Origin: a virus
Direction: 5' to 3' (one strand)
Virus record (IMG/VR): IMGVR_UViG_3300009103_000042
Location: 1-54,561 of that record
Length of the DNA stretch: 54,561 nt
In this document: piece after piece, positions 34,701 through 43,746 of the stretch
Numbering within the stretch: position 1 is the first letter of the stretch
Layout of the letters: each line of letters begins with the position of its first letter
Notes under the pieces: model-generated
Databases searched by the model: none
The model's input: the letters and a program-made list of their open reading frames with translations, nothing else
Told to the model about the DNA's origin: nothing
Program-made: the position numbers and the translations under genes

Positions 34701-37700
34701 TATTCTTCTGGTATTGCATCTGCATCAGTATATACTATTTTTCTAGCATTTCCATCATAAATTTTTCCATCAGCTCTGGTGTATTCTTTATTTAAAGCTA
34801 TTTCAAATGACCCTCCATTTCTGGAAGATTGACGAGTAGAAGCAGCTCCTGTAGTTCTTTTATGGAAAGCTTCTATACTTGCAAACATAGCAGGATCTCC
34901 AGTGAATATTTTAGTTTGTTCTATGTTAGCTTTTAAAGAAGCATAACTAAAAATATCCGTTATAATATTTAATTGTTCTTCAGTAATTTCTTTTGGATCT
35001 AGTCCTAAGTTAGATATGATATCGGTATCTATACCATTTGATCTATAGACATCTCCAAGGTTATCAATAACTCTATTATTTAATAGTTTCTCTTTTATTC
35101 TTGTTTTAGAATCATTAAAATAAATAGATAATCTTCTTTCTATTAATCTTTCTTTATTTCTTACAAACTTTTCAGTTATTTTTTGAAGATCATTTAAGTC
35201 TTGTATCTCTTCAGTAGTTATTCTAGATTTGAAATCTTCTATAAATCCATCAGGTAATATGCTCTTAAAGAATCTTAAATCTTGCCCATTCTCCCTATAG
35301 TTCTTTACATTTTCTCCTATACCAAACTTCACTAATCCTCCTACAGTTAATAATTCATCTATAAGATACTTCTTAAAGTCATATAGAAAGTCTCCTAAAT
35401 CCGCAGAGTAATCTACTTCTTCCCCTTCTATTTTAAAAGCATATTCTAATTTTCTATCTGCAGCTCTGAGAAAAGGAAACATTCCTTTCATTGTAGTATT
35501 AAAAGACATTGCCACAAAATCTGCATGTGTAAGGTTAGAAGTATCTATACCAGTATCTGTCATTTCCTTCATCCCTCTTAGCAATACTAATTGGATTTCT
35601 TTTCCTTCTTTTATTTTAGATATCCAATCAGAATTAGTACTATATAGATTTCCATTAGGATTATTTTCACTAAAAGGCAGTAAAATGTCTTCTACAGATT
35701 CTAAGTACTGATCTATGAGTAATTGAGAATCTGGTTTTCCTTTAAGTTCTTTTACTTTCCTGGCAATTCTGTTTAGTCGATGTATAATATTAGAAAGAGA
35801 AGAATTTAAAGTAACAGAATATTCAGTCTTCCCTTCCTGATTAACATATTGTAGGTCCACAATTTCTCCACTTAAAGAGGATAAATACTCTACCATTTCC
35901 CCTATCCTGCCTGTAACATCCAGTCCTTCCTTTGTAAATATGTCATCTATAGATACTTTCTCTCCTTTTCCTAATTTTTCTTGTATTGTAGTTATAATCC
36001 AATCTACTCCATTTAATTTTCCTACATCTGTTAATTCAGAAAAAGCTACTGGTATATCTAGTCCCATGGCTAGAAGTAAAGAGTACTGATCTTCTGGAGT
36101 AATCTTAGCGGTGTCTAATTCTTCTATAGTTCCAGACTGCCTGGATAAAGTTATCTTCTTATTTTTATCTATGATAATTCCTCCGTAATATCCTTTTTTA
36201 AATAACGTATTTTTTAAATCTTGCGCTTTTATATTGTTTCTCCATTCATCTAATAATTTAGTTGAGCTGGAAGAATTAACTGCATCTTTTAAAATTAAAC
36301 TACCATCCCTTGTAACTAAAGTTATGTAAGGGTTATTCTTATTCATATTAAAATGATTAAAGAACTGGGTCTGGAGTATTATATCATCTTTAGATAAGTT
36401 TCTCTGAGGAACATTTAATTTTAACCAGTCTATAAGGGCAGAAAATTCTGGATTTTTATAAGACATTTCTAATATCTTAGCTATAACCTCTTCTTCGTTT
36501 AATCCTATTAATTCATTTTGCAATTTATTAATAGTATTTCCATATCTAACAGTGGCATTTGCTAAATATTTACCTATTTTTTTCTCTTTAAATTTTCTTT
36601 TAGGGGTAACTACATCATATCTTTTCTCAATTCGTGCTCTTTCTTCTTTAGTTTTTGCTTTCTTTAATTTCTCTATATATAAACTATAGTAAGTTTCTTT
36701 TCCTGTTTCAGTATCAATTACTTTACCTTTTACTTCCTCTAGTTTCTTTTGTAGTAGTTCTATTTCTTTTTGAACATTTTTTGGAGATTTAGCTCTCTTT
36801 AATTTTTGCTCTAGGAGTGCTATTTCTTCCTCCAAAGAATCTGAGGTTAGTTCTTCTTTAAGAGATAAACCTGCAATTATAAGTTTAATGGCAGGAGGCA
36901 TTATAGCTTTAGCAGAAGTAGTATTACTTTCTGTCCACCCTCTATTATCTCTTGTTTCTCTTTCAGCTGCAGTTTCAGGATCTTCTCTTAGATCTTCTAG
37001 TAAATCACCTTGTATTCCAACTCCATACTGTTTTAAGAAGTTAATATGTTCTTCTCTTATATTTCTAAAATTATCCACTATATCAGAAACAAGCTGCTTT
37101 CTTCCTAAATCTTTAGGTTCTTTTCTTTTATTTAAAGTGTCTAGTTCTTTCATATAGGATAAAAGAGTATTTATCCATATATTTTTTAATGTACTTTCAT
37201 TGAAATCTAGAAGCTGTGTAGAAGCATTTTCTCCTTTATTATTTAATAGCTGGTCAAAAAATTTATAATTAAAATCCTTGATCAGTGTCAAAGAGTAAGT
37301 TTCATTAAAAGGTTCTTGTTCTGATACAACTGATTCTCCTTTACTATTTGTAGTAACTATTTTTTCTCTAGGTATTCTATCAAGTTCTTTTATAAGCTCA
37401 CCTTTTCTATTTGATAATTCATAACTTGGAGTATCTGCAATATCTTTAAATATCTGTTCTAATGTATAAGGAGCTTCATTCTTTTTTCCTCTTAGAGTAT
37501 TAAAAAAATCTTTTATAAAGTTCCATATTGTTTGGAATAAGCTTTTTTCTTCTTTTGCAGATTCAGGAAAAGTATAATTTCCTTCTGCTAACATGAAAGA
37601 TCTAAACTCTTCTGCTAAAAATTCCTCTGCTTGATCATCTGTAAGGTTTTCTCCTTCTACTTCTATATATTCAGTACCTTCTTCATTGTATGTTCTTACT

Positions 37701-40700
37701 TTTTGTCCTTTTAGTCTTTCTCTGACTTCCTGATACATAGCTTCTCTTTCTGCAGGATCCATAAATATTTGAGTAACTATATGGAAAGCTTCATGAAATA
37801 AAGTACCTTCAGTAGCAATATCAGATAATAATACTTGTAAACTAGTCGTTAATCTTCCATAGCTTCTTCCTCCTATTAATCCTGCAATATTAATTATAGG
37901 AACTTCAGGATATTTTTGTCTGAACCACTCTATTTCTTTAGAGTTCATTACCTTTTCTAGTCTATTAAGATCCGCAAGTCTGTCTCTATCTTCTACATCA
38001 TCTTCCTCATCTTTATTATTCTCGTATTTTTCTTCTGCTTCCTTTCTAGATAATCCCCCCATCTCCATCATTAATTTGATAGCTTTTTCTTTACTTTCGT
38101 CTACTTGTCTCTTCTTTTGATTCCCCATTCTTTCTTCTAGACTCCATTTTCTATCCCAAGCTTTTTTAGCCTCTTCTTCAGTATACTTACCAGTTCTCAT
38201 TATATTAGTTAAGAATATATCATAGTATTCTTCAGTATTTTCTGTTGCTAATCTTAACTCTTCTCTTAAAGGATTTTTATGGTAATTTTGACTTACAGCA
38301 ACAGTACTAGCAAATCCACTTTCTACAGCATCATCCATTGAAGAAGGCACAAAAATATCTGTTGCTGATGATATAGCATCTGATGAAATTTCTCCTTCCC
38401 CTTCAATAGTTAATTTTGTATCTCCCCTCTCTACGATAACTCTATTCTTCCTTGATCCTGTTCCCCGTCTTCCTGTCCCTCTTCTTCCTCTTCCTCTTCC
38501 TTTATATTTTGTATTTTTAGCTATTGATGCTGCTTTAGTTTTTTCGTTTTTCTTATACTCAGGACTCGTTACTCTAGCTGATTTTACCTCTACATTTTCA
38601 CTTAGTTCTAGAGAACTATTTAAATACTGAGGCATTGAAGGATCTCCTAAGGGGGGTACATTAGTAGTAAATTTAGCAGTTCCTGCAGAGGTACCATCGT
38701 CTTCCTCTGCTAGTAAGTATCCTAAATATCCTCCTTCTTTTTTAGTATACTCCCTCTCATTTAAGCCCTTACTTAAGTCATTAGGATCAACAACTTCAAA
38801 TACTGAGTATTTAGATTTATTTTTTCCTAATGCTCTAACTTCAGCGTGATGATATTTTGAATTTAAAAATTCTCTTAGCTCTTCTACTTTAGCTCCTTCT
38901 CTATTATTTACTAACTCTGATACACTTATCTTATTAGCTCCAAAGTACAAAGTACTAGGAGTCATATAAATTTTATAAGGAAAGTCTTGAGGCTTTTTAT
39001 CAGATTTAGGATAGTTAAAATACATTACTGATCCTAAATTTTCCCTCAGCATTTCTACTAATTGTTTAGTAGAAGAGTCTTCAGAGGTCCTATCTAAGCG
39101 AGCATAATACCTTAAAAGGTCCAAAACTCTTTCTGTTTCTCCACTTTCCTCTAATGTTTTAGGCTTTAGATATTCTACTCTTCCTTGATTTATTACATAG
39201 AAGGCACCCTTCTTAAGGGGATATACTCTTCCCCCAATAGTTTCTGAAGTTTTAGTAGCTACAAATACATTTCCTTCTGATTGTAATTTCTCTAAATCTT
39301 CTTGGGTTTCTACTATTCTTGTTTCTACAGGTCCCCATGGTACTTCGGCATCTATTTGTTTAGCTCCAGGATTTTTATAAGCTATTCCCATTTCCAGAGG
39401 CTTTACAGTCCTTCCAGATTCTTCTGGGAAAAATTGCTGTCTCCATTCTAGCCATAGAATTCCTTCTTCTTTCTTTCTTTTTGCTAACCTAGACTCTACT
39501 TTCTTTTCAATATCATTATCTACTACAGCTTTTTCTTCTTCGTCTAGTTTATCATAATTTTCTATATTCTTTTTTATCCTATTTCTTTCTGTTTCTTTAT
39601 ACTTCTCATAACTAAATCTTTCATATCCAGATTCTTTAGTGTAAAGAGTTTCTACTACTCCAGAAGGTAAACTAGTGAATACTGCTCTGGTATCTCCTTC
39701 TTCTCCTACTTCAAATACAGGATCTTTGCTTTTCTTATTTACTACTACTACTTTCAGTTCTTTTTCTTCTCTAATAGCATTTAAAGCTTCTATCCTTTCT
39801 TCTCCTGTTAATTCTTTTATCTGTGATTTTGTAAGCTGTGCTCCCTCTCCCCTAAATCCTCTTACAAAGAAGGTTACATAATCCTCTAATTTGGGGTCTA
39901 ATATATCATAGGAATATATCATAGTTGATCTTGTCCCAGAAGCAGGATCATACTCTTCTAACCATTTAAACCATGCTCCTACATTAGGATCATAGTTAGG
40001 ACTATCAGGATCTGCCAATTCTTGATTGGAAGCAGTTCTGAAAAAAGATTTCCAGTCATAAAATGGAGGAAGAGCACTCTTATTTACAGGAATTTCAGGA
40101 TTATAAAATTCTTCTTCAGCTTTCTCCATAGCTTTATCATAGCTACTTTCAGGAGAAGAAGCATCCTCTTTCCCTAATATTACATCTTCTGGATCTATCT
40201 TAGGCTGTTCAATTACTCCTTTTGCAAGATTTAAATATTCTTGATAGAATCTTTTTAAAGCAGCTTTTTTATGTCTTAATGCTTTTTCTAAACTACCTTC
40301 TATTAATACCCCTGTAGCAGGATTTACTCTGTTTAATTTAGATTTATATTCTAATAATTTTTTATTAAGTTCCTCCAGCTGTGCCTCTTTTACTTGTATC
40401 TTATCTTCAATTTTCTCTATTCCTCTTTTTCTTCCTTCCATGGAAGCTCCTAAAATAGCATCTACCTGTTCTCTTAATCCCTCATTAGCTGCTATTTCAT
40501 CAATACTTTCTATATTTAAAATAGGAACTCCTGTAGGAAAGAAAGTTTCTAACGCTTTCTTATATAAAGTATAGGCCCCTTTTAGAAGAGCTTTTAGCTT
40601 ACCTAATGCTCCTTCTACTGTTTTTATCTTTGCTTCTGTAGCTTTAATGATCTCTGACCATTCTTCTATCTCTTGAGTAATTTCTTCTAGTAGTTTTTCA

Positions 40701-43700
40701 CTGGTTACAGCGAAATCTACAGTTACTGAAGGGTCTTTAGCTCGGAATCCCTTTTTGAGTTTCCTATATTCTTGCTTGGAGACCTCCATCTCTTCCTCTT
40801 TAACTGATCTTTTTGCGCTAAGTTGATCAATACCCTCTGTTACAATAATAATTTCTCCTGTAGCAGGGTCTATTGTCTTTTCTCCTTCTCTAATTTCAAG
40901 TATTCTATCTTCTATTGCTTTAACAGTTAAAGCTATTTTAGTTCCTTGAACATTGATATAAGCTCTTCCAGATTTATTAGCAAGAGCTCTTTCTGCAGCT
41001 TTCATTAAAATATCTATCTCTTCAAACTTCCTTCCTATACCTTTTTCTATTCTTTCTATCTGATCTCTTAGAGATTGAATTACTCCTTTGGTTCCTCTCT
41101 TTACTGTAAAAGTGCCGTCTTTATTTTCAGTCCTTTCTCCTTCACTATAAAGTGATTTTAGTCTAGCTTCCACTTTAAGCTCTTTCCTCATTTCTTTTGC
41201 TTCCCTTACTACATTTATTTGAGGGGAATCTATCCTATATTGATTATCGGCAGTTCCAAATACAAAACTTCCATCTTGGTTTAGAAAAGCTTTCTGGGTT
41301 ATCTCTGGATTAGTACTAGTTAATTCTATATTACCAGTTCTCGTAACCTTAGTCATTGTAAAGTTAGGAGGCATTTTTACTCCCGCATCTTTTAAAGAAG
41401 TATCTGCTAAATAGTCTTCTAAGTTGACATCTTCAGGAAGCCCTATATTTAATTCAGAAGAGTGAAGTACAGTACCTTCTAGATCTTCAAACTTAACCTC
41501 TTCTGCAAATGTATTTTTGTCCCATAATTCTTTTAAGTATCCTGAAAGTCTAGCACTTTGTTCTTTCTTATCAGGATTTTGTTTCTCTGCTTCTGCTTTT
41601 TTAGCCTCTTGTAATTGTACTTCTGCAGCAAAAGCTTGTTGCTGTAGTTTTTTATTGAGAAGATCTTTTACCTCCTGGATTCTTTGATCTCTTATTTTTT
41701 CATGCTCCCCTATTAGTTTATTGTTCTGATCTATCTTCTGTTTATCTAGTTCAGTAACCGACTCTTGGGATTCTATAGTTTCATTTTCTGCAGTATGCTC
41801 ATCCATTTTATCTTGATGAAATCTTTGCTCTGCTGATTTATAGGTCACAGCTTTTTTAATTTTCTCTATAAACTCATCCCTCTGCTTAGCATATCCTTTA
41901 TTAGGTATTTTTATATCAAAATATGTATTATCATATATATCCATAAAGTTAACGTCTTTAGCTATTTTTTCAGCTTTTTCCATTAACTCTGATTTTATCT
42001 CAGATGATCTTTCTGATATATTAATCCCTTCAGTTTCTGCCATACTCTTTGCCATACTTTCTGAAATAGCTTCTAGTTGTCCTTCTAACAGTTCCATTCC
42101 TCCTTCTATAGAAGCATAGGGAACTACTAATCTAGTCATCATATCGTTAAAAGCAGTATCATAAAGATCTTTATTATCTGCCATAGCTGCTACTTGCATA
42201 TAAAGATCTGTTAAAGTACCATCTGCGACATTTTTAAAGTATTGTTCTACTTTTAAAGGATCTATTACAGGCTGTTTAGTATCTTCATCTAGAATATATC
42301 TTAGTTTCTGCTCCCCTTCTTCATCTGTAAAAAGTTCTGTCTTATATAAATTAGTAAGATTAGCCGCAAAATCAGAATTAGTCTTTTGTAACATTTTAAA
42401 GACATTATTGGCATTCTTTTTAAATGCAGCATCTTCTCGTAGAGTTTGTATTGAACCCATTCCTCCCCCTAATAATGCTCCTATAAACATAGCTTTTTGT
42501 CCTTCTAAAGTATCCCAAGCTTCTTTATAAGAGTCTACAATACCTTCAAAGTAATCTTTATCGGTTTCTCCCAGGGCTTTGTCATTATAATAATCTTCAA
42601 TTGCAAATTGACCTCCCTCTTCAATAGCACCTTCACTAACTATTCCTGCTCCTACTGCACCTAAAAATCTTCCTAATCTAGACTTACCACTTAACTTGGG
42701 AGCTTCTTTTACTAGTTGTCCTGTTGAAGTTTTAAGTCTATTTGCCATACTTCTGAAAGGTGCAAAATTCCCCATTACTGCTTTATAAGAAAGAACATTG
42801 GGACCTATGAGTAAAGCTATATTATTAAGGAATACACTAGTTCCTGCCTCTTCTATTTTCCGGTCTGCCTCTTCTTGAGTCATTTCTCCATTTTTGACCT
42901 TCTGTGCAAATTGCATTTTAAGATTATCTACAGTTCCTGCAGATTCTGCTGCAGCTTCTAGAATTGTGTTAGCTGCCACACCTGTTATCTCATCTATTTT
43001 ATCTGCTCCTACTAATCCTGCTTTTCCTAATAATTTTAAATCTGCTGTTCCTAAAGGAGCTCCTTTGCTTACCTTATCTACTAAAGAAGCAGGTTTTCCT
43101 AACTTCATTAATTTAGCAGTATTTACTCCTCTAGCTATTTTAGCTCCAGTTCCCATTGCTTTTAGTGCAATACCTGGTGTAAACATAGATACAAGAAATC
43201 CTAGTCCATCTGCAAAATCTGTTGCCCAAAAAGAACCAGAAGTTATGGTATCCCATAAACTCCCTTTTTCTAGCAAAGGACTAGCATATACAGGTAAGTT
43301 TTCTTTTGCAGACTCGTCTATATCTTCTATGAAGTTAATCCATGAATTATCTACCATCGTTTTAATATCTCCTGTAGCTATTGCTCCTACTCCTCCTGCA
43401 GCATACCCTGGAATTTTTGCTACTTCTGTCAGAGCTTTTGATGCAAATCTTCCAAGTCCTCTTACTGCTAAATCATCCCAAGGCTGTAATCTTGATTGCA
43501 TTTCTCTCAATGCTTCTGTTCCTCCAGTAGGTTTAAAAACATCTCCTATATATTCACTATATTTTGCAGGATCATATCCGGGAAAAGTATCTATATCTCT
43601 TCTTATTCCTCCTGTTCTAGTGTGGAACTTCCTTCCTTTAGGGGGATTTATTGAAATAGGTATATCTAAATTTACTTCTTTAGAAGGTAAATTATCTTCA

Positions 43701-43741
43701 GGATCTAAAGGAGTAGGATTTAATAAGTCTTCTTTTGCCAT
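28742..43741 (-). CDS. 4,999-aa polyvalent protein: virion RNA polymerase with zincin and macro domains
   Basis: This 15-kb uninterrupted gene has, in order: hydrophobic/Gly-Ala-rich N-terminus (residues about 60-240); charged coiled coils (600-1200); an RG/KR-rich patch near 1750; a zincin site FHEAFHIVTQ near 1980; and an RNA polymerase core. In the core, TEGDAQGRTTLDGHRE (about 3027) and KPQGFGH (about 3115) suit the first double-psi barrel. NRIPADG (about 3465) and GSDFDIDKL (about 3505) give the second barrel, with metal-binding DFDID as in crAss-like gp66/gp50 polymerases. A macro domain (VVTTNLGGVHGAGLAQ, about 4470; PLAGLGHGEG) and EEAAHF (about 4697) follow. It would be packaged and injected to transcribe early genes. 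Self-cleavage by the zincin is possible. Confidence 0.88.
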   Translation of the reverse strand: MAKEDLLNPTPLDPEDNLPSKEVNLDIPISINPPKGRKFHTRTGGIRRDIDTFPGYDPAKYSEYIGDVFKPTGGTEALREMQSRLQPWDDLAVRGLGRFASKALTEVAKIPGYAAGGVGAIATGDIKTMVDNSWINFIEDIDESAKENLPVYASPLLEKGSLWDTITSGSFWATDFADGLGFLVSMFTPGIALKAMGTGAKIARGVNTAKLMKLGKPASLVDKVSKGAPLGTADLKLLGKAGLVGADKIDEITGVAANTILEAAAESAGTVDNLKMQFAQKVKNGEMTQEEADRKIEEAGTSVFLNNIALLIGPNVLSYKAVMGNFAPFRSMANRLKTSTGQLVKEAPKLSGKSRLGRFLGAVGAGIVSEGAIEEGGQFAIEDYYNDKALGETDKDYFEGIVDSYKEAWDTLEGQKAMFIGALLGGGMGSIQTLREDAAFKKNANNVFKMLQKTNSDFAANLTNLYKTELFTDEEGEQKLRYILDEDTKQPVIDPLKVEQYFKNVADGTLTDLYMQVAAMADNKDLYDTAFNDMMTRLVVPYASIEGGMELLEGQLEAISESMAKSMAETEGINISERSSEIKSELMEKAEKIAKDVNFMDIYDNTYFDIKIPNKGYAKQRDEFIEKIKKAVTYKSAEQRFHQDKMDEHTAENETIESQESVTELDKQKIDQNNKLIGEHEKIRDQRIQEVKDLLNKKLQQQAFAAEVQLQEAKKAEAEKQNPDKKEQSARLSGYLKELWDKNTFAEEVKFEDLEGTVLHSSELNIGLPEDVNLEDYLADTSLKDAGVKMPPNFTMTKVTRTGNIELTSTNPEITQKAFLNQDGSFVFGTADNQYRIDSPQINVVREAKEMRKELKVEARLKSLYSEGERTENKDGTFTVKRGTKGVIQSLRDQIERIEKGIGRKFEEIDILMKAAERALANKSGRAYINVQGTKIALTVKAIEDRILEIREGEKTIDPATGEIIIVTEGIDQLSAKRSVKEEEMEVSKQEYRKLKKGFRAKDPSVTVDFAVTSEKLLEEITQEIEEWSEIIKATEAKIKTVEGALGKLKALLKGAYTLYKKALETFFPTGVPILNIESIDEIAANEGLREQVDAILGASMEGRKRGIEKIEDKIQVKEAQLEELNKKLLEYKSKLNRVNPATGVLIEGSLEKALRHKKAALKRFYQEYLNLAKGVIEQPKIDPEDVILGKEDASSPESSYDKAMEKAEEEFYNPEIPVNKSALPPFYDWKSFFRTASNQELADPDSPNYDPNVGAWFKWLEEYDPASGTRSTMIYSYDILDPKLEDYVTFFVRGFRGEGAQLTKSQIKELTGEERIEALNAIREEKELKVVVVNKKSKDPVFEVGEEGDTRAVFTSLPSGVVETLYTKESGYERFSYEKYKETERNRIKKNIENYDKLDEEEKAVVDNDIEKKVESRLAKRKKEEGILWLEWRQQFFPEESGRTVKPLEMGIAYKNPGAKQIDAEVPWGPVETRIVETQEDLEKLQSEGNVFVATKTSETIGGRVYPLKKGAFYVINQGRVEYLKPKTLEESGETERVLDLLRYYARLDRTSEDSSTKQLVEMLRENLGSVMYFNYPKSDKKPQDFPYKIYMTPSTLYFGANKISVSELVNNREGAKVEELREFLNSKYHHAEVRALGKNKSKYSVFEVVDPNDLSKGLNEREYTKKEGGYLGYLLAEEDDGTSAGTAKFTTNVPPLGDPSMPQYLNSSLELSENVEVKSARVTSPEYKKNEKTKAASIAKNTKYKGRGRGRRGTGRRGTGSRKNRVIVERGDTKLTIEGEGEISSDAISSATDIFVPSSMDDAVESGFASTVAVSQNYHKNPLREELRLATENTEEYYDIFLTNIMRTGKYTEEEAKKAWDRKWSLEERMGNQKKRQVDESKEKAIKLMMEMGGLSRKEAEEKYENNKDEEDDVEDRDRLADLNRLEKVMNSKEIEWFRQKYPEVPIINIAGLIGGRSYGRLTTSLQVLLSDIATEGTLFHEAFHIVTQIFMDPAEREAMYQEVRERLKGQKVRTYNEEGTEYIEVEGENLTDDQAEEFLAEEFRSFMLAEGNYTFPESAKEEKSLFQTIWNFIKDFFNTLRGKKNEAPYTLEQIFKDIADTPSYELSNRKGELIKELDRIPREKIVTTNSKGESVVSEQEPFNETYSLTLIKDFNYKFFDQLLNNKGENASTQLLDFNESTLKNIWINTLLSYMKELDTLNKRKEPKDLGRKQLVSDIVDNFRNIREEHINFLKQYGVGIQGDLLEDLREDPETAAERETRDNRGWTESNTTSAKAIMPPAIKLIIAGLSLKEELTSDSLEEEIALLEQKLKRAKSPKNVQKEIELLQKKLEEVKGKVIDTETGKETYYSLYIEKLKKAKTKEERARIEKRYDVVTPKRKFKEKKIGKYLANATVRYGNTINKLQNELIGLNEEEVIAKILEMSYKNPEFSALIDWLKLNVPQRNLSKDDIILQTQFFNHFNMNKNNPYITLVTRDGSLILKDAVNSSSSTKLLDEWRNNIKAQDLKNTLFKKGYYGGIIIDKNKKITLSRQSGTIEELDTAKITPEDQYSLLLAMGLDIPVAFSELTDVGKLNGVDWIITTIQEKLGKGEKVSIDDIFTKEGLDVTGRIGEMVEYLSSLSGEIVDLQYVNQEGKTEYSVTLNSSLSNIIHRLNRIARKVKELKGKPDSQLLIDQYLESVEDILLPFSENNPNGNLYSTNSDWISKIKEGKEIQLVLLRGMKEMTDTGIDTSNLTHADFVAMSFNTTMKGMFPFLRAADRKLEYAFKIEGEEVDYSADLGDFLYDFKKYLIDELLTVGGLVKFGIGENVKNYRENGQDLRFFKSILPDGFIEDFKSRITTEEIQDLNDLQKITEKFVRNKERLIERRLSIYFNDSKTRIKEKLLNNRVIDNLGDVYRSNGIDTDIISNLGLDPKEITEEQLNIITDIFSYASLKANIEQTKIFTGDPAMFASIEAFHKRTTGAASTRQSSRNGGSFEIALNKEYTRADGKIYDGNARKIVYTDADAIPEEYPGEIATEGDAQGRTTLDGHREILLRQGTWREEEKTYQYEMQSFFLNMWRNKRNFNRNLVTKEMFINMFGEHTNGKMPSSPMYKGEIIDNLGDLPALPPIKPQGFGHITGLSNLQATDFTKLSLAPIMLSTLKSGDPMFERVLNMMENQIDIGVFISGEKAAAYVNNKGELQDYYDENGSPAPINENLIQSQSFQDFGIQLEIDPKGKEKTKKATQQERLLFVDLFNVGKIDLKSKDSKSKIENLREERKGLTNEYVKRERERLISKLGLEETKTGKFKLVNNDPTKFRELLLEELTRRQMPYNIMEGMNLATTSENKLMDTLITKDNIESILMGLVRNKVISTKVNGYQAVQEASTGHEKGDRVWTTIKKKDGTTQKVLTNNYLKSYTKNEDGTISPMEVEIPLPKEWNTWVSTLKYETGETTYKGLEALNKMIEEGDPRIDKKLLLITGNRIPADGLHSLDAMKVKNFLPTHFGQKIVLPTGIVIKAGSDFDIDKLSIYLPNAKMTNKGPKYVKYQTDPLTKERVEEVYDRRYGALNRRFEKLEELRANAEIVAGQDNAEVTKLLSAIFETDLDILEEEVLETTIELFKSKLNLIGYRYQDYEDLKEKIGKIPTKAEFVEKYEGKNPVVLNTKKSIENRMIEIALDTILISENYDQLLNPVAAETLKRLSSEVRTENKELKYSDLMEWSFNMEVARNNWEGIRGRAMAAIATASHSLTQIVPITIEDNHFEIYLEGQERKNGKYLMGHVKDMDGQIISNNLGEFLTAYVDVAADPFIRFLNMGQNVFPVYNMLQRFSNSTPASLETLMYFFTQPIIQDLIHQREINSSIFLKASGRNRSFNDIIEDLAFSYGGNTENFESTHYKDMREGETELEKSTAEKLVTKAKYLNSLPGRYSHLSKNKLKKVKDGIEKGNRLPEYLKVQLQVLDNFLFYEEASKSLKSFQQIARPDAALGARRSSLKIREDKIEKLKEEKFLSPKDIENHLNLTYLREYNRTQEEVIPIYSEFFFTDKYGDILINRKGDTLGDFLTKMMSPYLSKKANMSERDLYKVAQNIENALITFILHTQTSSIWKKDSKDIPRSLNEFYEDLLLTTKSPAKNIKKIDKEVRKKEKTPKGEESNMLFSKLIPLIEEYVGRRGRKRSLNNIKLLNLKYTTEELNSMTTNFLELFESGNPKMEEFAKDLMKLQLVQSGVSPSVISFGKIVPEEYFQPTSKVVIDQWIDSHIKKRSYGVEDFLENFKTNFYRGSWNNPVVVPRKNAKKVMSNRITLYTGEQIDKYDPNKTRIHIYRKDKDAGMDYLSVEGYSVSYQRVRELQKEAREAGRPYATIPTEIYLFKKVYNVDGTPLLSNNRRSYVYDRVSKLGDGMYFTEFYNNSDPSSILSYNKVSFVKSPKKKKKVPTPKDLKKAETERDKDPPIELDKIKQQKKTKSITKTRVIEGDIFNLKGIPVVTTNLGGVHGAGLAQIAASKGLIKRGDGDFKATNNVVQLPVKKHWRDSMKDNDNINLLKSGLESLVNTARSNPSKTYLLPLAGLGHGEGSVSEILPLLIKTIKSSPNIKLVLPGTGVNLGRQGTVRKDYTRKNIPKIKEMLTEAGLLGGPSTKGDIKRDMPSLFGSEVSQSPAGQAVEERMRTFLKAIGVDIKEVSRIYDRRGKVLNAHGLAKLSKKVVQITKGEKGLNQLPEEAAHFFVAMLPKESSLKKAMFDNITNYDIYQDTVEKYGDYYGGDIDAIKEEAVGKLIAKKIIDIQNGNIDNEGFSSTLSSRQQSQLNTWFGQLLRLIKNWFSKIKTDPYVKSAYKMLQADVSNLVPEVSKEVAEEEMPSLEADKTFEKEKKEASEKYLKKDPYWFDGKQYSEDKIFSNATAERIANTISQNYPSIEAKIVNIEEGKARINLYPSRKNVPGIEEIELKEAENNNKRRNNTITNVKQISGVSSSPVSSSSEAMNELMVNFEEYFPQFAHYSKEEREAIIEYMASGHIEIKCKR

Positions 43742-43746
43742 TATAT

